DNA from: Gammaproteobacteria bacterium AqS3
GTDB taxonomy: Bacteria; Pseudomonadota; Gammaproteobacteria; MEIF01; AqS3
Assembly: GCA_001750645.1 (NCBI GenBank)
Contig: MEIF01000022.1
Span: 1 to 35,167 of the forward strand
Length of the DNA: 35,167 nt
Direction of reading: 5' to 3'
A model generated the notes under the pieces. The model made no database searches. It was not told the DNA's origin and saw nothing but the letters and a program-made list of their open reading frames with translations. Made by a program: the position numbers and the translations under genes. How positions within the stretch are numbered: position 1 is the stretch's first letter; every line of letters starts with the position of its first letter. This document shows, one piece after another, positions 31,251-35,167 of this stretch.

Positions 31251-32153
31251 CTAGCCTCCGACGCGCGCCAGGCGACCCTGAATCTGGGTCATGTTCTGCT
31301 CCAGTGCATTGATGCGCACCGGAATCTGACCGACCTGCTGCTCGATCCCGCGCAGCCGGGCGTTGAGGCGCTCAAGGGCTCCGGTGTCAAAGCTGGTGAC
31401 CAGCTTGCCGAAGCGGTCGATCTCCTTGCGCAGCCCGGCGACGCGCTTGCCGGTCTCGACGACTGCGGTCTGCATCTTGGCGTTGGCGACCTTGATCTCG
31501 GCGACCTGCTTGCCGATCTGGACGATGCGCTTGTCGACGCCGCCGCTGACCTTGCGCACCGAGGAGTTGACCTGGTCGATGCGCTTGCCGAGCTGGGTCT
31601 GCACGTTCTTGATGCCCTTGTTGGCGTTGCCGACGACCGACTTGATGCGACCCTCGAGCGACGGCAGGGCGTTGCGCACCTGTGCGGCCTCTGCACGGGC
31701 GGTCTGCACGGCGGTGGCCATTTTGTTGATTGCATTGGTGTTGGCGACGATGCCCTCGGAGTCGATCTGCGCCAGTTTTTCGCGGGCTTCCTCAAGCGCT
31801 CCCTGCATGTTGTCGCGCAGGGCGCCGAGCGATTCTTCTGAGATGCGGTTGACGATGGCCACGGCGTCGCTCAGTTCCTTGACCTCGGCGCTGAGTTTTT
31901 CGTTTTCCTCGATGGTCTGCTCGACGGCCTGGCCGGCGCGGATGAAGGCAAATCCCGCAGCGCCGACCGCACCCAGGGCAATGACCAGAGCCGCCAGACC
32001 GAGCGCATTGCTGCCGCCGCCACCGGAACTGGATTTGCCGCCGCCGCCACTGCCCCGGCGCCCTCCACCCAAACCGGCGCGAGCTGCGTTGCTCCTCTCC
32101 TTGGCTGCCTCTTCCTCTACTGCCTCGTTCCGCTTATCTTGATCTTCTGCCAT
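31251..32153 (-). CDS. Single-pass membrane protein with long coiled coil
   Basis: 300 aa. A cytoplasmic acidic start (MAEDQDKRNEAVEEEAAKER) and a Gly/Ser-rich linker (GGGRRGSGGGGKSSSGGGG, about 30-47) lead to a membrane helix (LGLAALVIALGAVGAAGFAF, about 51-70). About 230 residues of near-continuous heptads follow (EKLSAEVKELSDAVAIVNRI; VDKRIVQIGKQVAEIKVANA). The coiled coil should be periplasmic. Its own promoter and terminator make it monocistronic. The shape resembles cell-envelope spacer or adhesin-stalk proteins, but no family is recognised. RBS CGGAGG upstream of ATG 32153. Confidence 0.8.
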   Translation of the reverse strand: MAEDQDKRNEAVEEEAAKERSNAARAGLGGGRRGSGGGGKSSSGGGGSNALGLAALVIALGAVGAAGFAFIRAGQAVEQTIEENEKLSAEVKELSDAVAIVNRISEESLGALRDNMQGALEEAREKLAQIDSEGIVANTNAINKMATAVQTARAEAAQVRNALPSLEGRIKSVVGNANKGIKNVQTQLGKRIDQVNSSVRKVSGGVDKRIVQIGKQVAEIKVANAKMQTAVVETGKRVAGLRKEIDRFGKLVTSFDTGALERLNARLRGIEQQVGQIPVRINALEQNMTQIQGRLARVGG

Positions 32154-32196
32154 TTTGGGCCTCCGAATAAATTAAAGGGTTGTTGTCAAAAATGGA

Positions 32197-32215
32197 GCTC
32201 GGAACGCAGCCGAGC
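32197..32215 (-). terminator. Hairpin downstream of rluC, in the leader of the coiled-coil gene
   Basis: GCTCGG and CCGAGC (32210-32215 and 32197-32202 read on the minus strand) pair around a 7-nt loop, followed by TCCATTTTTG. It could act as a weak terminator for rluC or as structure in the leader of the next gene. Confidence 0.35.
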
Positions 32216-32221
32216 GGCGGG

Positions 32222-32249
32222 ATTTTACCCTAACTTTTGAGAATTTCAA
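32222..32249 (-). promoter_or_regulatory. Promoter of the coiled-coil gene
   Basis: Minus strand: TTGAAA (complement of 32244-32249) as -35, a 16-nt spacer, and TAAAAT (complement of 32222-32227) as -10, followed by CCCGCCGC. The best sigma70-like promoter in the window. It lies 70 nt upstream of ATG 32153 and overlaps the end of rluC. Confidence 0.6.
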
Positions 32250-32251
32250 CA

Positions 32252-33184
32252 TCACTGCCCCGCATCGCGTTTTTGCAGGCGCTTCAGGCAGTCGCGCAGC
32301 TCGTCCGGAAGCGGCGCTGAAAACTCGGTGCGCTCGCCGTCGACGGTCGCGGCAATGGACTCGGCGTGCAGGAACATCCGCCTGAGCCCGAGCGCCCTGC
32401 GGCTGCGCCGATTGAGCTCCGCATCGCCGTAGCGGGCGTCGCCGACGATGGGGCATCCGGCCGAGGTGGCGTGAACCCGCAGCTGGTGCGTGCGCCCAGT
32501 GCGGGGGCGCGCCAGCAGCTCGCTGTAGCCCGAGGCATAGCGGCTGATGAGCTCAAATTCGCTGACGGCGGGGGCGCCCGCCGGGCTGACCTGGACGTCG
32601 CCGCTGAGGTCGACGCCCCGCCGCAGCGGCTGCTCGACGCGCCGCCGGCTGTCGGGCCAGTCGCCGTGCACCAGCAGGCGGTAGGTCTTGCGCACCCGCC
32701 TGGAGCGCAGCAGATCGTGCCAGCGGCGCAGCGCGCTGTGGCGCCGGGCGATCAGCAGCACGCCGGAGGTGTCGCGGTCGAGGCGGTGCACCAGCTGCAG
32801 GGTGTCCTCGCCGAGTTCGGCGCGGAGCCGCTCGATCACCCCGCCCGCGCCCTGGTTGCTGCCGCCGTGCACCGCCAGCCCGGCGGGCTTGTCGAGCACG
32901 ATCAGGCTGCGGTCCCGATGCAGGATGCGCCCGGAGAGCGCCTCGCTGCGGCGGGTCTGCGGCGCGCCCGGGGCATCGCCGCCGCCCAGCCGGACCGGCG
33001 GCAGGCGCAGCCGGTCGCCCTCGGCAACCCTGCTGTGCGCCCGGCAGCGGCGACCGTTGAGGCGCACCTCGCCGCGCCGGATCATGCTGTAGATGCGCCC
33101 GACCGGCAGCCCGGTGAGCAGCGAGCCGAGCAGGTTGTCAAGGCGCCGGCCCGAGTGTTCGGAGTCAACGGTGAGCGTGCGCAC
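32252..33184 (-). CDS. rluC: RluC-type 23S rRNA pseudouridine synthase
   Basis: 310 aa. An N-terminal S4 RNA-binding domain (RRLDNLLGSLLTGLPVGRIY, MIRRGEVRLNGRR) is followed by the RluA-family catalytic domain with HRLDRDTSGVLL, holding the catalytic Asp, and GRTHQLRVHATSAGCPIVGD. In E. coli RluC modifies 23S rRNA at 955/2504/2580. GTG 33184 is used because GGAGG lies 11 nt upstream; GTG 33211 (9 codons earlier) lacks an RBS but is possible. 30 nt downstream of tig. Confidence 0.9.
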   Translation of the reverse strand: MRTLTVDSEHSGRRLDNLLGSLLTGLPVGRIYSMIRRGEVRLNGRRCRAHSRVAEGDRLRLPPVRLGGGDAPGAPQTRRSEALSGRILHRDRSLIVLDKPAGLAVHGGSNQGAGGVIERLRAELGEDTLQLVHRLDRDTSGVLLIARRHSALRRWHDLLRSRRVRKTYRLLVHGDWPDSRRRVEQPLRRGVDLSGDVQVSPAGAPAVSEFELISRYASGYSELLARPRTGRTHQLRVHATSAGCPIVGDARYGDAELNRRSRRALGLRRMFLHAESIAATVDGERTEFSAPLPDELRDCLKRLQKRDAGQ

Positions 33185-33214
33185 CGGACTGAAGTCCTCC
33201 CGACCGGTCACGGG

Positions 33215-34570
33215 CTAGGACGCCTCGGCGGCGGTGGCCTCTTCAAAGCCGACGCGCTTGACCTCGGCCTCGGCCAGGTCGTAGGTGCGCTCGATGGTGA
33301 GCTCCTCGGTCAGGTTCGAGACCAGGCTGTCGAGGGCGCCGCGGCTGTCCTCGGAGTCGGCGAAGTAGTACATGCGCAGCTGCTCGGGGTCGATCCCCAT
33401 GTCGGCGGCGCGCCGCTCGATCTCGGCCTGAATGCGCTCGGCGTCGGGCTTGATCTCCTCGTCCTCGGCCAGCTTGGACAGCACCAGCGCCGAGCGCAGC
33501 TCGCCGGCGATGCGCTCCCTGTCCTTGGCGATCTCGCGCTTGCTGCGCTTCCTGCCCTTGTCTTTGCCCGCGCCATCGCCATCGCCCTTGTCTGCGCCGG
33601 CGCCGTCCAGCCCGAGCCGCTGCATGCGCGAGTCGATCATGGCCTCGGCGACCGGAAAGCTCGTGGCCGCGGCCAGGGCGTCGAGCAGCTCGCGCCGGCC
33701 GCGCTCGTGCAGCATGCGCCTGAGGGTCTGCCCCAGGTGATGGCGCAGCTTTTCGTGCATGACCTCGACGGTGTAGGGCTCCTCCTCGCCCTCCGGGGTG
33801 ATCTTTTTGGCCAGCTCCTCGTCGGATTCCACCGGCGTCGGCTTCTCGACGCGCTTGATGCTGGCGGTGAATTCGACGTCTTTTCCGCGCAGGTCCTCGC
33901 TGGGGTGTGCCTCGGGGATGGTGCAGGTGAAGGTGTTCTGCTCGCCGGTGCGCAGCCCCTTGAGGTTGTCCTCAAAGCCTTCGATGGCCTCGCCCCGCCC
34001 GAGGATGAAGCTGTAGTCCTCGGCGGTGCTGCCGGCGAAGGGCTCGCCGTCGCAGGTGCCGGAGAAGTCGCAGGTCAGCCGGTCGCCGTCCTCGCCGCCC
34101 GCCTCGCTGTCGCTCCAGTCGGGGTTGTGCTCGCGCAGGCGCTGGATCGCGGCCTCGATGTCGGCGTCGGTGACGTCGGCCTCGTAGCGCGTGACCTTGA
34201 GCTTGTGGAAGGCGGTGAAGTCGGACTCGGGGAAGATCTCGAAGTTGACGTGGAAGCGCACCTCCTTCTCGCTCTGCCTGAGGTCATCGATCTTGGGGGT
34301 GTCCACGGGGTTGAGATCGTGCTGCTCGAGTCCGTCGATGACGGCCTGGCGGATCAGGCTCTCGACCGCCTCGTAGCGCGCCTGATCGCCGTAGCGCTGG
34401 CGGACGATCTCGGGGCTGACCTTGCCCTTGCGGAAGCCGGGCAGCTTGACCTTTCCGCGCATTTCCCTGAGGCGGGCCGAGATCTCGGCCTCGACCTGCT
34501 CGCCCGGGATGACGATCTCCAGCTGGCGCTGCAGTTTTTTGGATTTGCTGAGTTTGATTGTGGCAGTCAA
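33215..34570 (-). CDS. tig: Trigger factor
   Basis: 451-aa ribosome-associated chaperone and peptidyl-prolyl isomerase. The N-terminal ribosome-binding domain includes the signature GFRKGKVSPEIVRQRYG, then the PPIase domain (DRLTCDFSGTCDGEPFAGST, GRGEAIEGFEDNLKGLRTGE), then the C-terminal helical domain. An unusual charged low-complexity insert (GAGADKGDGDGAGKDKGRKR) sits in the C-terminal domain at about residue 320-345. TTG 34570 (MTATIKLSKSKKLQRQLEI) is the start, with AGAGG about 8 nt upstream; the open frame further 5' is not homologous. Usually followed by clpP-clpX; here it is followed by rluC. Confidence 0.93.
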   Translation of the reverse strand: MTATIKLSKSKKLQRQLEIVIPGEQVEAEISARLREMRGKVKLPGFRKGKVSPEIVRQRYGDQARYEAVESLIRQAVIDGLEQHDLNPVDTPKIDDLRQSEKEVRFHVNFEIFPESDFTAFHKLKVTRYEADVTDADIEAAIQRLREHNPDWSDSEAGGEDGDRLTCDFSGTCDGEPFAGSTAEDYSFILGRGEAIEGFEDNLKGLRTGEQNTFTCTIPEAHPSEDLRGKDVEFTASIKRVEKPTPVESDEELAKKITPEGEEEPYTVEVMHEKLRHHLGQTLRRMLHERGRRELLDALAAATSFPVAEAMIDSRMQRLGLDGAGADKGDGDGAGKDKGRKRSKREIAKDRERIAGELRSALVLSKLAEDEEIKPDAERIQAEIERRAADMGIDPEQLRMYYFADSEDSRGALDSLVSNLTEELTIERTYDLAEAEVKRVGFEEATAAEAS

Positions 34571-34704
34571 GGCGGCTTCCTCTGCTGTCTCCTGCGGGCG
34601 ATTCCTGGGAGCGGTGCTGTTTCGCTGCTGCCGTCCTCCCCCAATCGGGCGACGACCCGGCCCGCCTGAAGGCTGCCGAAAACAGCGCCGCATCAACCGG
34701 CCGG

Positions 34705-34714
34705 CGATTGTATC
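34705..34714 (-). promoter_or_regulatory. Promoter -10 of tig
   Basis: Minus strand: GGGATACAATCGCCGG, with TACAAT at the complement of 34707-34712, about 135 nt upstream of TTG 34570. Same -10 plus CGCCG pattern as the divergent gene. Confidence 0.45.
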
Positions 34715-34774
34715 CCATCGGTTTGGGCGGACCGAATGCCGCATCGCCGCATACAACACATAACATATAAGAGA

Positions 34775-34790
34775 TATACAATCGCCGCCG
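34775..34790 (+). promoter_or_regulatory. Promoter -10 of the TonB-dependent receptor gene
   Basis: TACAAT (34777-34782) followed by CGCCGCCG, 28 nt before the TTG at 34810. The region upstream (34750-34776) is AT-rich. Divergent from the tig promoter by about 60 nt. Confidence 0.45.
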
Positions 34791-34809
34791 TCCGGATGCT
34801 GCCGACCCA

Positions 34810-35167
34810 TTGAGCATCTTGTCGATTTCACCCGAAGACAGCAGCGAGAACGGCGCCGGACCCGTCTCATCGGCTCTGGCGCCCCGGCTCTGCACAGCCT
34901 CTGCACACCTTGTCCTGCTGCTCGCCTGCCTGGCCGCAGCCCTCGCCTTTGCCCAGCCGCAGCCCCCCGGAGGCGCTCCGCCGGGCAGTCCGGTCAACCC
35001 GGTCGACCCGACCGACACCGAGGTCGCCGAGCAGGAAATCGAGGAGATCATCGTCACCGACACCGCCGGCGGCGGGGATCCGACCGAGATGACCCCGAGG
35101 ACGCAGCGGCTGCTCGACGTGGCCGGCGCCGCCAACGACCCGCTGCAGGCGATCTACGCCCTGCCCG
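34810..35167 (+). CDS. TonB-dependent receptor, 5' part
   Basis: The frame from TTG 34810 (TTG 34819 also possible; no strong RBS) continues off the right edge, 119 codons visible. A hydrophobic signal segment ending ALAFAQ, with a likely cleavage site after AFA at about residue 50, is followed by a Pro-rich linker. Then comes EEIIVTDTAG and TPRTQRLLDVAGAANDPLQA with IYALP, the kind of sequence that opens the plug domain of TonB-dependent outer-membrane receptors. The long stretch before the signal segment suggests the true start may lie further downstream. Ligand unknown. Confidence 0.55.
   Translation, partial: MSILSISPEDSSENGAGPVSSALAPRLCTASAHLVLLLACLAAALAFAQPQPPGGAPPGSPVNPVDPTDTEVAEQEIEEIIVTDTAGGGDPTEMTPRTQRLLDVAGAANDPLQAIYALP

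Noticed and set aside
32366-34669. A 767-codon open frame on the plus strand opposite rluC and tig
   Set aside because: Same reason: shadow of two conserved genes, no recognisable motif and no RBS.

Overview
The window looks like a chromosomal segment of a high-GC proteobacterium, most likely a gammaproteobacterium. This rests on a gamma-type PepN, trigger factor, an RluC-type pseudouridine synthase, the start of a probable TonB-dependent receptor, frequent GTG/TTG starts, and many 1-11 nt overlaps between genes. No tRNA, rRNA, CRISPR array, transposase or integrase was found. The assignment is inferred from gene content only.

Layout. Positions 1-5200 hold two small membrane proteins, then a minus-strand operon (glutathione S-transferase, LLM flavin monooxygenase, TesB-like thioesterase, SDR) and another small membrane protein. 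Positions 5247-13174 are an accessory block. It contains a C5 DNA methyltransferase with what looks like a decayed restriction endonuclease, an AT-rich GHKL ATPase fused to a TIR-like domain, a second C5 methyltransferase, and a convergent minus-strand run (TerB/BRCT protein, ParB-like protein, D12 adenine methyltransferase). Positions 13260-14947 return to metabolism (enoyl-CoA hydratase, SDR). Positions 14999-18489 are a second accessory block with plasmid/ICE-type genes (DUF932, ArdC-like antirestriction protein) and small unknown genes. Positions 18520-22376 are again metabolic (LLM monooxygenase, zinc alcohol dehydrogenase, DUF924, nitroreductase). Positions 22413-25891 carry an AT-rich SIR2-HerA pair, a known anti-phage architecture. 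From 25958 to the right edge there is a housekeeping series on the minus strand: nadK, rhomboid protease, cysteine synthase and pepN are overlapping genes, followed by a coiled-coil membrane protein, rluC and tig. The TonB-dependent receptor diverges from tig.

How it fits together. Three AT-richer accessory inserts interrupt GC-rich metabolic genes. They carry two predicted NAD-consuming effectors of different fold (TIR and SIR2), three DNA methyltransferases and an antirestriction gene, so the segment reads as a defence/anti-defence island. The best candidate for something undescribed is the 7.0-13.2 kb stretch: a MORC/MutL-like GHKL-TIR protein next to Dcm, Dam, ParB-like and BRCT genes. 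It is flanked by patchwork repeats, including a fragment of enoyl-CoA hydratase sequence and a duplicated promoter/hairpin segment. Many promoters in the window share a -10 box followed directly by a GC-rich CGCC/GCCC stretch.
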